DNA from: Acetobacter syzygii
GTDB lineage: Bacteria > Pseudomonadota > Alphaproteobacteria > Acetobacterales > Acetobacteraceae
Direction of reading: 5' to 3'
NCBI RefSeq assembly: GCF_000964225.1
Contig: NZ_BAMZ01000082.1
Coordinates: forward strand, 1-64,000
Length of the DNA stretch: 64,000 nucleotides
Shown here in pieces: positions 27,388 through 37,175 of the stretch. The notes beneath the pieces are model-generated. The model had not been told where the DNA came from. It saw only the letters and a program-made list of their open reading frames with translations, and ran no database searches. Each line of letters begins with the position of its first letter. Position 1 is the first letter of the stretch. The position numbers and the translations under genes are program-made.

Positions 27388-27437
27388 CTGGCAAGGCTGG
27401 AGTGCAGCCTTGCCAGCCCCCCCGCACACGGTGCGGG
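27388..27437. repeat. Two consecutive stem-loops after the DsbA-like gene
   Basis: A perfect 12-bp stem CTGGCAAGGCTG / CAGCCTTGCCAG (27388-27416, loop GAGTG) is followed at once by CCCGCAC / GTGCGGG (27421-27437, loop ACG). Neither is followed by a T-run, so they are not standard terminators. They may protect the mRNA 3' end or act with Rho. The remaining 190 bases to the next gene are AT-rich and show no gene. Confidence 0.6.
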
Positions 27438-27625
27438 ATATTCAAACAAAAATCCCACATACAGATATAAGGCAGGGCTATTCCCCCTACCTGCCATTCC
27501 CCGCCGTTTTATCCAAAAGGGCTAACCACTCCCTGCGGGGTACGACTTAAAACTGTCACTTTACTCCCTTAAAAAACTGATCTTATCCTTAATACATCGT
27601 TCATTTTTAACAAAAATTTGAAAAA

Positions 27626-28879
27626 ATGACCCTGCCGAAAACATTCGACCGACTCAGCATGGGGTCCCTTGCGCAAGACGGATTCAGGCTTCATCCCTCA
27701 GAATCCGGTAGCGCGGTGATGGATATTTTTAAAAATCATCCAGACACCCACCATATTTGCATTATCAACACCAAAAACATTCCAGTTGGCGTAGTGGAAA
27801 GGCAAAAATTCCTTTCCCTTATGTCCAGCCCGTTTTCCTACGCATTGTATCACAAACGCCCTGTTACTCTTCTTATGGACGACAAGCCGCTCACTGTGGA
27901 AGCCAGAGTGCCTATTCTGGATTTTACAAAGGAGGTTTTGAACAACAAAATTTCTGATATTAACAAATCTTTTATTATTACCCACAATCAGGCCTACGTT
28001 GGCACAGCAACACCTTTTGATCTTATGCGGATGTCCTACATCCACAGCACGCATATTTCTGATACATTACAGACCAGAACCAGAACCCTGCATGAAACAC
28101 TCAACAGGATTCAGGTTGCCACACGGTCCATTAACGAAGAATCACGCAATCTTAAAGATGAATCGGAAAACCTTTCCGAGCGGAATATGACGCAGAACAG
28201 GCACCTGCTTGAATCAGACCAAAAAATAAAATCAACAATTCAAAAAACAGAAGATCAGAACATAAAAATGGAGCAATCGAGAAATTATATTCAGCACGCT
28301 TCAACAAATATTCGAGAATCCTGCATAAAAATAAATGACACCATAGAAAAATTTAAAAAAATATCCGAAGCATCAGAAGATATTGGAAAAATTCTTAATA
28401 TTATGAAAAGCATTTCATCCCAGATCAATATTCTGGGCATCAATGCCACCATAGAGGCATCCAAGGCTGGCCTTTACGGTGCAGGGTTTGGGGTTGTTGC
28501 ACAGGAAATTCGTAACCTTGCACGCATGACATCCGAATCCCTGCAACGCACAAGGGGTCTTATTGCATACTCACAGGATGCCATAACCACCTGCTCTGAA
28601 TCCATGAATGACAACTCTCAGACTTTAGCTGGAATCATCCATCATGTTGAAAAAATAAGTCAGTCATTCAAGGAATTTGAAGAAACATCACTTCTGCAAA
28701 AGGAGGAAATCCACCAGCTCCACCAGATTATGCAGAAACTGAATGTTTCCACCGCAAAAAACAATGAAACTGTGAGCAACACCAACAGTATTTGCGACAA
28801 TCTGTTCATAAACGTGTCAGAACTTGCGCAGATCACAACCAATATGACCAGCCTGCCTACCCATTATAATCTACAATAA
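27626..28879 (+). CDS. Soluble chemoreceptor-like protein with CBS-like N-terminus
   Basis: A 417-residue cytoplasmic protein with no signal peptide or membrane segment. Residues about 25-145 look like a pair of CBS-type repeats (VMDIFKNHPDTHHICIIN... and ILDFTKEVLNN... with an RPVTLLM-like linker). A long coiled coil (about 150-260) follows. Then comes a methyl-accepting-protein hairpin tip, ILGINATIEASKAGLYGAGF, ending VVAQEIRNLA. The tip differs from the consensus NAAIEAARAGE.GRGFAVVA at the Glu and Arg used for CheA/CheW contacts. The gene is poorer in GC than its neighbours and has its own terminator. No che gene is in the window, so a link to chemotaxis is unproven; another signalling role is possible. 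Confidence 0.75.
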   Translation: MTLPKTFDRLSMGSLAQDGFRLHPSESGSAVMDIFKNHPDTHHICIINTKNIPVGVVERQKFLSLMSSPFSYALYHKRPVTLLMDDKPLTVEARVPILDFTKEVLNNKISDINKSFIITHNQAYVGTATPFDLMRMSYIHSTHISDTLQTRTRTLHETLNRIQVATRSINEESRNLKDESENLSERNMTQNRHLLESDQKIKSTIQKTEDQNIKMEQSRNYIQHASTNIRESCIKINDTIEKFKKISEASEDIGKILNIMKSISSQINILGINATIEASKAGLYGAGFGVVAQEIRNLARMTSESLQRTRGLIAYSQDAITTCSESMNDNSQTLAGIIHHVEKISQSFKEFEETSLLQKEEIHQLHQIMQKLNVSTAKNNETVSNTNSICDNLFINVSELAQITTNMTSLPTHYNLQ

Positions 28880-28885
28880 AAAAAG

Positions 28886-28916
28886 ACCCTCCATACATAA
28901 GCATGGAGGGTTTTTT
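28886..28916 (+). terminator. Terminator after chemoreceptor-like gene
   Basis: Perfect 9-bp stem ACCCTCCAT / ATGGAGGGT with an 8-base loop, followed by TTTTTT. An A-run before the stem means it could also work for hemA, which converges from the other side. Confidence 0.9.
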
Positions 28917-28949
28917 ATAAACCGATCAGCTCTTGAGCTCGGAGGTCAG

Positions 28950-30221
28950 TCAGGCGACCTTTTCAATCGTCTGGGTTGCCGGTTCTGGAATAACCCCTTC
29001 CTCACGCAACAAAAGCGCAAGGGCACGCACCATATCATCCATCATCTCGTCCGTGTGGAACGGTCCGGGTGTCAGGCGCAGGCGCTCCGTTCCCTCGGGC
29101 ACGGTCGGGTAATTGATTGGCGTTGCATAATGGCCAAATTCTACCAGAAGGCGGCGGCAGATACGCTTGCAGCGTTCAGCATCGCCAATGGGAATAGGCA
29201 CAATATGGCTTGGCGTCATGGTAAACGGCACACCGGCAGCCCGCAAACGCTGGCGCATGGTATGCACCCGCTCAAACAGGGACTCGCGCCGCCAGTTTTC
29301 GGCCCGCACCTTGCGTACACTGGTCAAGGCAGCACCCACCACGGAAGGCGGCAGGGCGGTGGTAAAAATAAAGCCCGAAGCCGTTGAACGCAGGAAGTCC
29401 ACGATCTCGGCTGAAGCCGTAATATAACCACCATGCACGCCAAACCCTTTGGCCAGCGTACCTTCAATAATATCCACCTGATCCGCAACACCATCCCGCT
29501 GCGAAACGCCGCCACCTTCCTGACCATACAGACCGACCGCGTGGACCTCGTCCAGATAGGTCAGGGCATTGTATTTTCTGGCCAAAGCACAGATTGCCCC
29601 TATGTCCGCCATGTCTCCATCCATGGAGTACACGCTTTCAAACGCGATCAGCTTGGGTGCCTCTGCGGGGGCCGCTGCCAGTTTTTCTTCCAGATCCTTC
29701 AGGTCATTATGTTCAAAAATAACCGTCTGCGACCCACGTGCCCCTTTGATGCCTGCAATCATGGAGGCGTGGTTCAACCGGTCGGAAAAACAGATCCAAC
29801 CGGGCATGGACATCAGAATTGTCTGCAAACTGGCCTGATTGGACACATAACCGGAAATAAAGAGCAGCCCGGCCTCCTTGCCGTGCAAGGCGGCCAGTTC
29901 GGCCTCTAACTGGTTATGCAGGGGGCTGGTACCCGCAATATTGCGTGTTCCCCCCGCACCGGCACCATGCTCACGTATGGCAGCAATGGCGGCTTCCTGC
30001 ACTTCGGGTACAACACCCATGCCCAGATAGTCGTTGGTGGACCAGACGATAACCTCCCGCCCTTCGGGCAGATTGGCCACGTATTCCTCATAAAGGGGAA
30101 AGCGTTCTGCCTGACGCGCCAGCGGCGTAAAGGTTCTGTACCGCCCCTGCTGCTTGATCCGCTCCAGCGTTTCCTCACAATGTTCGTAAAAAGGATGCCG
30201 GGCGTTCTTGATCGCTCCCAC
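28950..30221 (-). CDS. hemA: 5-aminolevulinate synthase
   Basis: ALAS condenses glycine and succinyl-CoA with pyridoxal phosphate, the first haem step in alphaproteobacteria. I chose the GTG at 30221 because GAGGAG lies 9 bases upstream and the 423-residue product ([14 protein letters not shown]) then matches the family length of about 405. An ATG at 30275 would add 18 residues. Landmarks are [41 protein letters not shown], and the PLP lysine in [13 protein letters not shown]. The C-terminal [10 protein letters not shown] and the substrate segment [18 protein letters not shown] are present. It is transcribed away from the lipoprotein gene on the same strand. Confidence 0.95.
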   Translation of the reverse strand: MGAIKNARHPFYEHCEETLERIKQQGRYRTFTPLARQAERFPLYEEYVANLPEGREVIVWSTNDYLGMGVVPEVQEAAIAAIREHGAGAGGTRNIAGTSPLHNQLEAELAALHGKEAGLLFISGYVSNQASLQTILMSMPGWICFSDRLNHASMIAGIKGARGSQTVIFEHNDLKDLEEKLAAAPAEAPKLIAFESVYSMDGDMADIGAICALARKYNALTYLDEVHAVGLYGQEGGGVSQRDGVADQVDIIEGTLAKGFGVHGGYITASAEIVDFLRSTASGFIFTTALPPSVVGAALTSVRKVRAENWRRESLFERVHTMRQRLRAAGVPFTMTPSHIVPIPIGDAERCKRICRRLLVEFGHYATPINYPTVPEGTERLRLTPGPFHTDEMMDDMVRALALLLREEGVIPEPATQTIEKVA

Positions 30222-30328
30222 GCTTGAATTCTCCTCGCTTCTCGTCAGAAACGGTCGGGGCATGGGCTTACCCATCGGCCGTCTGGCCTTTTGTCTTCTT
30301 AACAGTGTGTGTGTTTCGGTTACGTAAC

Positions 30329-30805
30329 CTACCGCACATACACCCGTACGGTTGGCTTCGTCACCGACGAATCCGGCATAGCGGACATTTCCACCTGCGG
30401 TTCAGGTGCCCCGGCATCGATCAGCTCCTGCATAACGGCCCGGCCATCGTGCTGGACCAGTTCCAGCAAGGCAGACTGTTCGTTATCCTGATTAGCCTGT
30501 GGCGGCACCAAGCAGCTTACAACAAACAACACATCTTTTTTGCGGCTCAGCGCCTCGCGGGCAATCTGGTCCACCGGCGCTTTCCATTGAGTCTGGGGCG
30601 TGCCAGCCACAAGCTCGATCAGCGGTGGCACGGGCGGCGGACCGGGGGGCGGGGGCGGAATATACGGTTTTGGTTCAACACCGGCAGAATGGTTGAACGT
30701 TTTCTGGTCAACCAGCTTGCACCCGGCCATGCCAGTAAGCAGGCAGATGGCAAGAGCGGCCCGAACAGCGCGCCCCTTTTCTGCGGCATGAAAAACAGAC
30801 AGCAT
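30329..30805 (-). CDS. Proline-rich lipoprotein of unknown function
   Basis: Not recognised. A 158-residue product begins at the ATG at 30805 with GGAG upstream; a GTG six codons earlier is the alternative. A lipoprotein signal ([12 protein letters not shown]) is followed by a linker with [14 protein letters not shown] and a small domain of about 100 residues that contains [16 protein letters not shown] and ends VRVYVR. It is likely anchored at a membrane facing the periplasm. It lies about 108 bases ahead of hemA on the same strand; a shared transcript is possible. No homology to a named family is claimed. Confidence 0.65.
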   Translation of the reverse strand: MLSVFHAAEKGRAVRAALAICLLTGMAGCKLVDQKTFNHSAGVEPKPYIPPPPPGPPPVPPLIELVAGTPQTQWKAPVDQIAREALSRKKDVLFVVSCLVPPQANQDNEQSALLELVQHDGRAVMQELIDAGAPEPQVEMSAMPDSSVTKPTVRVYVR

Positions 30806-31064
30806 GACCGGACTATTCTCCACTCAAACATATGGTGTGCGAAAGCACGTATTTTGCAGGGTTCACCCCTCTTCTTTCGCGCTCCCACGCGTCAGGCGCA
30901 AGCCCTTACAGCTCCATCTTGCCCCTAAAAACACGTCATGGACCTTAAAACTGCCTCTTGCCGTTACCATTTGCTCTCTGGTTAACTACACAGACGCGCC
31001 AGGTCCGTTCTGCCGGGCGCGCACTTGAGATGACAGGACTCCCCTACTGGCAGACATAGGGCTG

Positions 31065-33017
31065 ATGGCCAGCACGCCTTCCTCAGACCAGATTACCGCA
31101 TCCTCCTCCCCCATGCACGATGCCCTTGTGCTACGCATGGACAAGGCGGCCCGCACACTGCTGACCTCCGCTACAACCGGGGAGGATATTCAGGCAGAAC
31201 TGCAGACCATGTGCCTGCCCATTACCGCACTGTGGTGCCGTATTCTCCGCTTTGACCCAGCCGTGCCAGACTGGCCAGACCGGGACCGGTATGTGGTGCC
31301 CTCCGCAGCCATGTTACCCCTCCTTGCCGCCATGCTACGGCTCACCGCACCGGGGGCGCAGGAACTCAGCCCCACATTGGAATACGGGCAGCACCCTGCG
31401 GTGGAAATAGCCGCCGGGCCAGCCGGGCAGGGCATGGCAGCAGCAGCTGGCATGGCTTTGGCCGAACAGCAGCTTGCCAACCGTTATGGGCGTTCTCTGG
31501 TCAACCACCGCACATGGGTTCTGGCGCGCGACAGCGACCTTGCCACAGGTGTTGCGCTGGAAACCGCGCAACTGGCCAGCCGCTTTGGCCTGAACCGCAT
31601 GGCTGTTCTGGCGTGCCCGTCCCCTCTGGCTGACCCTGCTGATTTTTCGGACTCACTGGCCCGCTTCCATGCCTCGGGGTGGAGTGTACGCAAGGTGAAT
31701 GCACACGACCTTGGGGCGATTATGAATGCCCTGCAAGCCGTGCTGCGCGCCAGAAAGCCAACCCTGCTGGCCTGCATTCCCGCAAACAGCCCCGCCCAGC
31801 CCGACATGCCAGCAGAGGACGAACTGACCGGCCCATGGAGCCCCACCGCACGGCGCGGCAGTTCCATCCGCCGGTCATGGCTGCGCAGGCTTGCACAGCA
31901 CCGTGCCCGCGCGGACTTTGAACGTGACCAGATGGGCAGGTCCCGCCATACCATGCGCGAAGACTGGGGGCGGTTATGGCGGCAGACAATGCGCAGCACC
32001 CCCGATGGATCATCCCAGCAAGCCGCCTTTGCCGGGCTGCGTTCGCTTGCCCTGCTCCGGCAGGATGTGTCCATTCTGGCCGCCACATCGAGCACCAGCA
32101 GTTCACGCAGCGCCAACCTGCCCATGCCGTTTGGCCACGCGGCACAGCCCTGCGGCATACAGGAACATGGCATGGCTGGTATGCTCAATGGCATGGCACG
32201 GCACGGCGGTGTTCTGCCGTGCGGCGTTGCGGGTATGATGACCATTGACCGTATGCGCTCCGCTTTACGCATGGCGGCACTCATGCGCAGCAAGGTGCTC
32301 TACCTGCTGACCGATGACGGGCTGGCCCTTAGCGACAACGGAGGAGGCTGGCAGCCGGTTGAACAGTTGGCCAGCCTGCGCGCCATGCCGCATCTGGCAG
32401 TATTCCGCCCGGCCTGCGCGGAAGAAACCTTTGCCTGCTGGCAAACGGCCCTGAACTGGCCGGAAGGCCCGGCCATGCTGATCCTGTGCCCCCACCCACC
32501 TCCACACCGCACAGGCAGGCGGAGCGGGCATTATGGCGGACCATCGCACGGTGGCTACCTTATAAGCTGCGGGCAGGGCCCCCGGCACGTAACGCTGATG
32601 GCATCCGGCCCAGAGGTGGCCATTGCCACACTTGCGGGGCAACATCTGGCGGAACAGGGGCTGAACGTGGCCATTGTTTCCATCCCCTGCTGGGAGGTTT
32701 TTGCACAGCAGCCAGCCGCCTACCGCACAGCCGTGCTGGGAACAGAAGGCTTGCGCGTTGGAATAGAAGCCGCAAGCAGCTTTGGCTGGGAACGCTGGCT
32801 TGGCACGGATGGAATTTTCGTTGGCATGGACGATTTTGGCATATCCGCCCCCGCCAACGCGGTGTATGAACGTTTTGGCATTACAGCCGGAGCGATCTGC
32901 CAGAAGGTGCTTGCGCGTCTTCTGGCATCTGGTGCGCAAAAGGGCCTGTCCCCCAGCGCGCCATCCCCGTCCCGGCTGGAAGACCTGGACATGTCACTAA
33001 CGATAACAAGATTATAA
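31065..33017 (+). CDS. Transketolase-like protein with degenerate cofactor site
   Basis: The 650-residue product has the three-part transketolase fold: EYGQHPAVEIAAGPAGQGMA (about 106-125), a pyrimidine-domain segment IQEHGMAGMLNG that keeps the catalytic Glu (about 362), and the C-terminal SGPEVAIA region. The diphosphate motif GDGCLMEG is replaced by RDSDLATG (155-162): only the Asp and last Gly remain, and the downstream Asn metal ligand (DDN) is also gone (ACPSP). An arginine-rich stretch (about 265-300) is unusual too. It is followed 20 bases later by gap and then pgk, the position of tkt in other alphaproteobacteria. So it is likely an old tkt that has lost or changed activity. The frame is intact, arguing against a recent pseudogene. 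Confidence 0.8.
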   Translation: MASTPSSDQITASSSPMHDALVLRMDKAARTLLTSATTGEDIQAELQTMCLPITALWCRILRFDPAVPDWPDRDRYVVPSAAMLPLLAAMLRLTAPGAQELSPTLEYGQHPAVEIAAGPAGQGMAAAAGMALAEQQLANRYGRSLVNHRTWVLARDSDLATGVALETAQLASRFGLNRMAVLACPSPLADPADFSDSLARFHASGWSVRKVNAHDLGAIMNALQAVLRARKPTLLACIPANSPAQPDMPAEDELTGPWSPTARRGSSIRRSWLRRLAQHRARADFERDQMGRSRHTMREDWGRLWRQTMRSTPDGSSQQAAFAGLRSLALLRQDVSILAATSSTSSSRSANLPMPFGHAAQPCGIQEHGMAGMLNGMARHGGVLPCGVAGMMTIDRMRSALRMAALMRSKVLYLLTDDGLALSDNGGGWQPVEQLASLRAMPHLAVFRPACAEETFACWQTALNWPEGPAMLILCPHPPPHRTGRRSGHYGGPSHGGYLISCGQGPRHVTLMASGPEVAIATLAGQHLAEQGLNVAIVSIPCWEVFAQQPAAYRTAVLGTEGLRVGIEAASSFGWERWLGTDGIFVGMDDFGISAPANAVYERFGITAGAICQKVLARLLASGAQKGLSPSAPSPSRLEDLDMSLTITRL

Positions 33018-33037
33018 AAAATACGGAGACACATCCC

Positions 33038-34060
33038 ATGGCAGTCAAAATCGCCATCAATGGCTTTGGACGTATCGGTCGCCTTGTTCTGCGCGGCATT
33101 ATTGAAAGCGGGCGCACGGACGTGGTGCCGGTGGCCATTAACGATCTGGGCAGCGTTGAAGATAACGCCCACCTCCTGAGCTATGACAGCGTACATGGTC
33201 GCCTGCCTGCGGATGTGCGGGTGGAAAATGGCAAGCTGGTCATTACCGCCAATGGCCGCACGTGGGGCCCGATCACCGTTTCTGCCGAGCGTGACCCTTC
33301 CAAGGTTCCTTTTGAAGGTGTTGACGTGGCCATGGAATGCACCGGCCTGTTCACCACAAAGGAAAAAGCCCAGCTCCTGCTGGCTGCTGGCGCCCGTAAG
33401 GTTATTGTTTCCGCCCCGGCAACGGATGTGGATGCAACCATTGTGTACGGTGTTAACCAGGATGTGCTGACATCCGACATGACCGTTATTTCCAATGCGT
33501 CCTGCACCACCAACTGTCTGGCTCCCATTGCCAAGGTTATGGAAGACGCCTTTGGCATTGAACGCGGCTACATGGTGACCATCCACTCCTACACTGGCGA
33601 CCAGCGCACGGTGGACACCCTGCACAAGGACCTGCGCCGCGCCCGCGCCGCTGGCATGAACATGATCCCCACCTCCACCGGGGCAGCCCGCGCCGTGGGT
33701 CTGGTTCTGCCGCAGCTCAAAGGCAAGCTTGATGGCACGGCCATTCGCGTGCCCACAGCCAATGTTTCCGTTGTTTCACTCGACTTTGTGCCAAAAACCG
33801 CGCCTGGCAGCGTTGAAGAGGTCAACAACGCAATCAAGGCTGTTGTTGAATCCGGCGTTATGAAAAACGCTCTGGCTTACAACGACGCCCCTCTGGTCAG
33901 CTCCGACTTCAACCACGCCATTGCATCCTCCACCTTCGATGCAACACAGACCGCGCTGGTGGACGGTGGCAAGCTAGTGCGGATCTGCTCCTGGTATGAT
34001 AACGAATGGGGCTTCTCCAACCGTATGTCCGATACGGCAGCCCTGTTTGGATCACTGTAA
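33038..34060 (+). CDS. gap: Glyceraldehyde-3-phosphate dehydrogenase, type I
   Basis: GAPDH oxidises glyceraldehyde-3-phosphate to 1,3-bisphosphoglycerate. The 340-residue product has the N-terminal [12 protein letters not shown], an Asp in AINDLG that favours NAD, the active site [12 protein letters not shown] with the catalytic Cys at about 157, and the conserved HSYTGDQ and [12 protein letters not shown]. The ribosome site is GGAG before ATG. It is the middle gene of the tkt-like-gap-pgk unit; its stop overlaps the pgk start by one base (TAATG). Confidence 0.97.
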   Translation: MAVKIAINGFGRIGRLVLRGIIESGRTDVVPVAINDLGSVEDNAHLLSYDSVHGRLPADVRVENGKLVITANGRTWGPITVSAERDPSKVPFEGVDVAMECTGLFTTKEKAQLLLAAGARKVIVSAPATDVDATIVYGVNQDVLTSDMTVISNASCTTNCLAPIAKVMEDAFGIERGYMVTIHSYTGDQRTVDTLHKDLRRARAAGMNMIPTSTGAARAVGLVLPQLKGKLDGTAIRVPTANVSVVSLDFVPKTAPGSVEEVNNAIKAVVESGVMKNALAYNDAPLVSSDFNHAIASSTFDATQTALVDGGKLVRICSWYDNEWGFSNRMSDTAALFGSL

Positions 34061-35286
34061 TGGCGACCAACCTTCCCTTTGCAACACTGGATAAGCTTGA
34101 CCCCAAGGGCAAGCGTATCCTGCTCCGCGTTGATCTGAACGTCCCTATGAAGGACGGTCAGGTTACTGACCAGACCCGTATTGAGCGTATTGTTCCCACC
34201 ATTGCGGAACTGGCGGACAAAGGTGGACGGGTTATTCTGCTCAGCCATTTTGACCGCCCCAAAGGGCAGGTCGTGCCCGATATGTCGCTCAAGCCGATTG
34301 CAACCGCACTGGCCACCGCACTGGGGCGCCCGGTCAGCTTTGCGCATGACTGCATTGGCCCCGATGCCGAGGCCGCAGCACGCTCCCTGACGGATGGCGA
34401 AGTACTGCTACTGGAAAATACCCGCTTCCAGCCGGGTGAGGAACAGAACGATGCGGGCCTGTCCGCAGCACTTGCCAGCTTGGGTGATGTGTATGTGAAC
34501 GATGCGTTCTCCGCAGCGCACCGGGCCCACGCTTCCACCGCTGGCGTTGCAACCCATCTGCCCTCCTTTGGTGGCCGTCTGATGGAAGCAGAACTGCAAG
34601 CCCTGTACGCGGCACTGGAAAACCCCGAACGGCCCGTAGGCGCCATTGTGGGGGGAGCCAAAATTTCCACCAAACTCCAGCTGCTGGAAAATATGCTGGA
34701 AAAAGTAGATATGCTGGCTATTGGCGGCGCCATGGCCAACACGTTTCTGGCAGCTCAGGGGCTCAATGTCGGCAAGTCGCTCAAGGAAGATGACATGCTG
34801 GACACGGCCCGCCTGATCATGGCGCAGGCCAAGGCCAAAAACTGCGATCTGATCCTGCCTGTGGATGTTGTTATTTCCGAGGACTTCATGGCAGGTGCGC
34901 CGACCAGCACCGTGCCGGTAACCGCTATTCCAGATGGCTGGATGGCGTTGGACGTTGGGCCAGAGACGGTCAAGCTGCTCAACAGCAAACTGGCAGGCCT
35001 TAAAACACTGGTCTGGAATGGCCCACTCGGCGTATTTGAACTCCCGCCGTTTGACGAGGGTACAAACGCTGTTGCGCAGCTGGCTGGTAAGCTGACCAAA
35101 GCCGGAAGCCTGAAAACCGTAGCAGGGGGAGGAGATACCGTATCCGCCCTCCGCCATGCAGGTGTGCTGCATGACATGACCTATGTTTCCACCGCAGGTG
35201 GTGCTTTCCTTGAATGGCTGGAGGGCAAAATTCTGCCCGGTCTGACCGCCATTAGCACAACACTGGAAAAAACCCTGCCGATCTAA
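34060..35286 (+). CDS. pgk: Phosphoglycerate kinase
   Basis: PGK transfers phosphate between 1,3-bisphosphoglycerate and ADP. The 408-residue protein ([14 protein letters not shown]) carries [34 protein letters not shown], the hinge and ATP-site segments [15 protein letters not shown] and NGPLGVFE, and GGGDTVSAL near the C-terminus. The start overlaps the gap stop (TAATG), so expression is coupled. A terminator follows. Confidence 0.97.
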   Translation: MATNLPFATLDKLDPKGKRILLRVDLNVPMKDGQVTDQTRIERIVPTIAELADKGGRVILLSHFDRPKGQVVPDMSLKPIATALATALGRPVSFAHDCIGPDAEAAARSLTDGEVLLLENTRFQPGEEQNDAGLSAALASLGDVYVNDAFSAAHRAHASTAGVATHLPSFGGRLMEAELQALYAALENPERPVGAIVGGAKISTKLQLLENMLEKVDMLAIGGAMANTFLAAQGLNVGKSLKEDDMLDTARLIMAQAKAKNCDLILPVDVVISEDFMAGAPTSTVPVTAIPDGWMALDVGPETVKLLNSKLAGLKTLVWNGPLGVFELPPFDEGTNAVAQLAGKLTKAGSLKTVAGGGDTVSALRHAGVLHDMTYVSTAGGAFLEWLEGKILPGLTAISTTLEKTLPI

Positions 35287-35309
35287 CTGGCCCGGTTTTT
35301 AGTCCATAC

Positions 35310-35343
35310 AACCGTCGGAGGTTCTGGCTTCCGGCGGTTTTTT
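35310..35343 (+). terminator. Terminator after pgk
   Basis: Stem AACCGTCGGAGG / CTTCCGGCGGTT, with a G-T pair and one mismatch, followed by TTTTTT. It ends the tkt-like-gap-pgk transcript. Confidence 0.8.
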
Positions 35344-35390
35344 ATGTGTTTTTCAGCAAGCTCTATGCCACCAACACATATAGGCTACTC

Positions 35391-36308
35391 TCAGTCCTGC
35401 CCATCAGGCAAAGTTACAGGCACTTTACGAAGTCGCCCGTAAGTCTGCATCAGCACCACGCCTGACAAAACCACACCACCACCAATAAGCGTTCTAAGGG
35501 CCGGGACTTCGCCCGTCATCAGGTAAGCCAGCACCAGTGTTGTGGGGGATAGCAGATATAAAAAGCCCGATGAGCGGGCCACACCCATCTGCCCAACCAC
35601 ATGCGCCCACGCCGCATACCCCAGAATGGCAGGGAAAGCCCCCAGCAAAAAAGCCAGAAACCACGGCCATAACCCCTTGCCCTGCAACGCCATAACTCCG
35701 GCAGGTAACCAAGGCAGCAGCACAACCGCACCAATAAGCAAGATCCATGCCGTGGAAACCAAAGCGCCATACCGCGCCACAAGGGGCCTTTGCAGCAAAA
35801 AATACAGGGCTGAACAGAATGCCGCCGCCAATACGGTCGTTGCGCCAGAGCCAAAAGCAAAGCCTCCGGGCTGCCCGCTGCCAATCAGCACAATACCAGT
35901 AAAGCTGACAACCGAGCCAACCCACCCCCATAAGGGAAGAACCTCACCCATAAAAACCACGGCAACAAAGGCAGACATAAAGGGTGCAAAGTTGATCAGC
36001 AGGCTGGTTGCACCCGCAGAAACCGTCTGCTCGCCCGTATTGAACAAGATATTATACAGAGCAATCCCCACCGCCCCACACAGCAAAAAACGCGGCAGAT
36101 CCTGCCAATGGGGCAGTGCTGGCCGGCGGGCGCAAAACCACCCCACCACAAGCAGGCCAGCAACAGCATAACGCAAGGCCGCAAGAGGCACAGGTGGCAC
36201 GTAAGCCAGCGCCATGCGCACAAGGGGGTAAGCACTGGCCCAGGATAAAATAGCCGCACATACGGCCAACACCGGCACATTGCGCGGTGTACCGGCCGTA
36301 TGCTCCAT
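35391..36308 (-). CDS. EamA/DMT family transporter
   Basis: A 305-residue membrane protein with about ten hydrophobic segments and two EamA repeats. Typical landmarks are AILSWASAYPLVRMAL at the start of the first repeat, NTGEQTVSAGATSLLINFAPFM after the third segment, and in the second repeat GYAAWAHVVGQMGVARSSGFLYLLSP. Members export amino acids, nucleosides or other small metabolites. The substrate cannot be told. Clean ribosome site (AAGGAT). The gene follows the phosphatase gene on the same strand with a 26-base gap. Confidence 0.9.
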   Translation of the reverse strand: MEHTAGTPRNVPVLAVCAAILSWASAYPLVRMALAYVPPVPLAALRYAVAGLLVVGWFCARRPALPHWQDLPRFLLCGAVGIALYNILFNTGEQTVSAGATSLLINFAPFMSAFVAVVFMGEVLPLWGWVGSVVSFTGIVLIGSGQPGGFAFGSGATTVLAAAFCSALYFLLQRPLVARYGALVSTAWILLIGAVVLLPWLPAGVMALQGKGLWPWFLAFLLGAFPAILGYAAWAHVVGQMGVARSSGFLYLLSPTTLVLAYLMTGEVPALRTLIGGGVVLSGVVLMQTYGRLRKVPVTLPDGQD

Positions 36309-36334
36309 TTTTCTTATCCTTGTTAAAAAGACTT

Positions 36335-36997
36335 CTATTCTCTTCTCAGGACCTGATCGGTCAGAAAAGATGCAATCCGGCCTGCCACAAAATCCTGTTT
36401 AAGGGCGACCTCATCATACTCATCCCGCACCCAGTCCATGAAGGGGATACGCCCTTCAGCCTGAGCCTGATACCGTAGAAAAAAAGCATCCAGAATACCC
36501 GTGCGGGAACGACGGAAATGCCCATACCGCCATGAAAGCTCGCCCAGAGCCTGAGCAGCACTCCCCCCCTCGAACATGATCACCAGTGCCGAGGCAAGCC
36601 CCGCCCGGTCTGCACCAGATTTACAGTGCATCAACATAGGGAACTGCAACTGGCCATACATTTGCGCAAACCGCAAAATACGGTCCCTATGCGGTGCGCC
36701 CCTGCTTTCAAACGCCATATCCAGATGGGCAATACCAATTTGCTGCGCTGCATTGCGCGAAAGCGCGTCCGACCCACATTGCCTGTGCCCACGCAGATTG
36801 ACCAATGTGCGCAGACCAAGCTTGCGCACAGCCTGCCGCAAGCGCGCAGGAGTAGGGTGGTTGCAGCGGTAAACCTTGCCAGGAATAACCGCATGGAGGT
36901 TGGTCCAGACCAGACGAAAAACAGCGTGGTCCACAAACAGGCTGTCCGTCCAGGCTCTGGCACGGCCGGTCATGGAAGAAAGATGGCCGTTAAACAC
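36335..36997 (-). CDS. Protein tyrosine/dual-specificity phosphatase
   Basis: A 220-residue Cys-based phosphatase. The P-loop HCKSGADRAG (C-x5-R) is intact at about 129-138. The segments LRTLVNLRGHRQ and the preceding VYRCNHPTPARLRQAV resemble the SIW14/DSP-like bacterial family. The start GTG at 36997 has AAGGGGG upstream; an ATG at 36973 lacks a ribosome site. Substrate is unknown: phosphotyrosine or inositol phosphates are possible for the family. It is followed by the EamA transporter gene. Confidence 0.85.
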   Translation of the reverse strand: MFNGHLSSMTGRARAWTDSLFVDHAVFRLVWTNLHAVIPGKVYRCNHPTPARLRQAVRKLGLRTLVNLRGHRQCGSDALSRNAAQQIGIAHLDMAFESRGAPHRDRILRFAQMYGQLQFPMLMHCKSGADRAGLASALVIMFEGGSAAQALGELSWRYGHFRRSRTGILDAFFLRYQAQAEGRIPFMDWVRDEYDEVALKQDFVAGRIASFLTDQVLRRE

Positions 36998-37110
36998 GCA
37001 ACCCCCTTGATGTCATGCAGGTAATATGGCTGCCCATCATGTTCCACCTCCAGCCGTGTGCGTCAACATGAGCCAAAAATCTGATGACAACGCACATGCC
37101 AGCAGAACAG

Positions 37111-37145
37111 AAAAACCCGGCAGAAAGACTTTCTGCCGGGTTTTT
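37111..37145. terminator. Strong terminator between phosphatase gene and sdhB
   Basis: Long stem AAAAACCCGGCAGAAAG / CTTTCTGCCGGGTTTTT, with only one base between the arms. T-runs on either side serve sdhB on the minus strand. The phosphatase gene is divergent from it. Confidence 0.93.
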
Positions 37146-37175
37146 CCTGATAAGCGCTGAACCGAGCCGATACGC

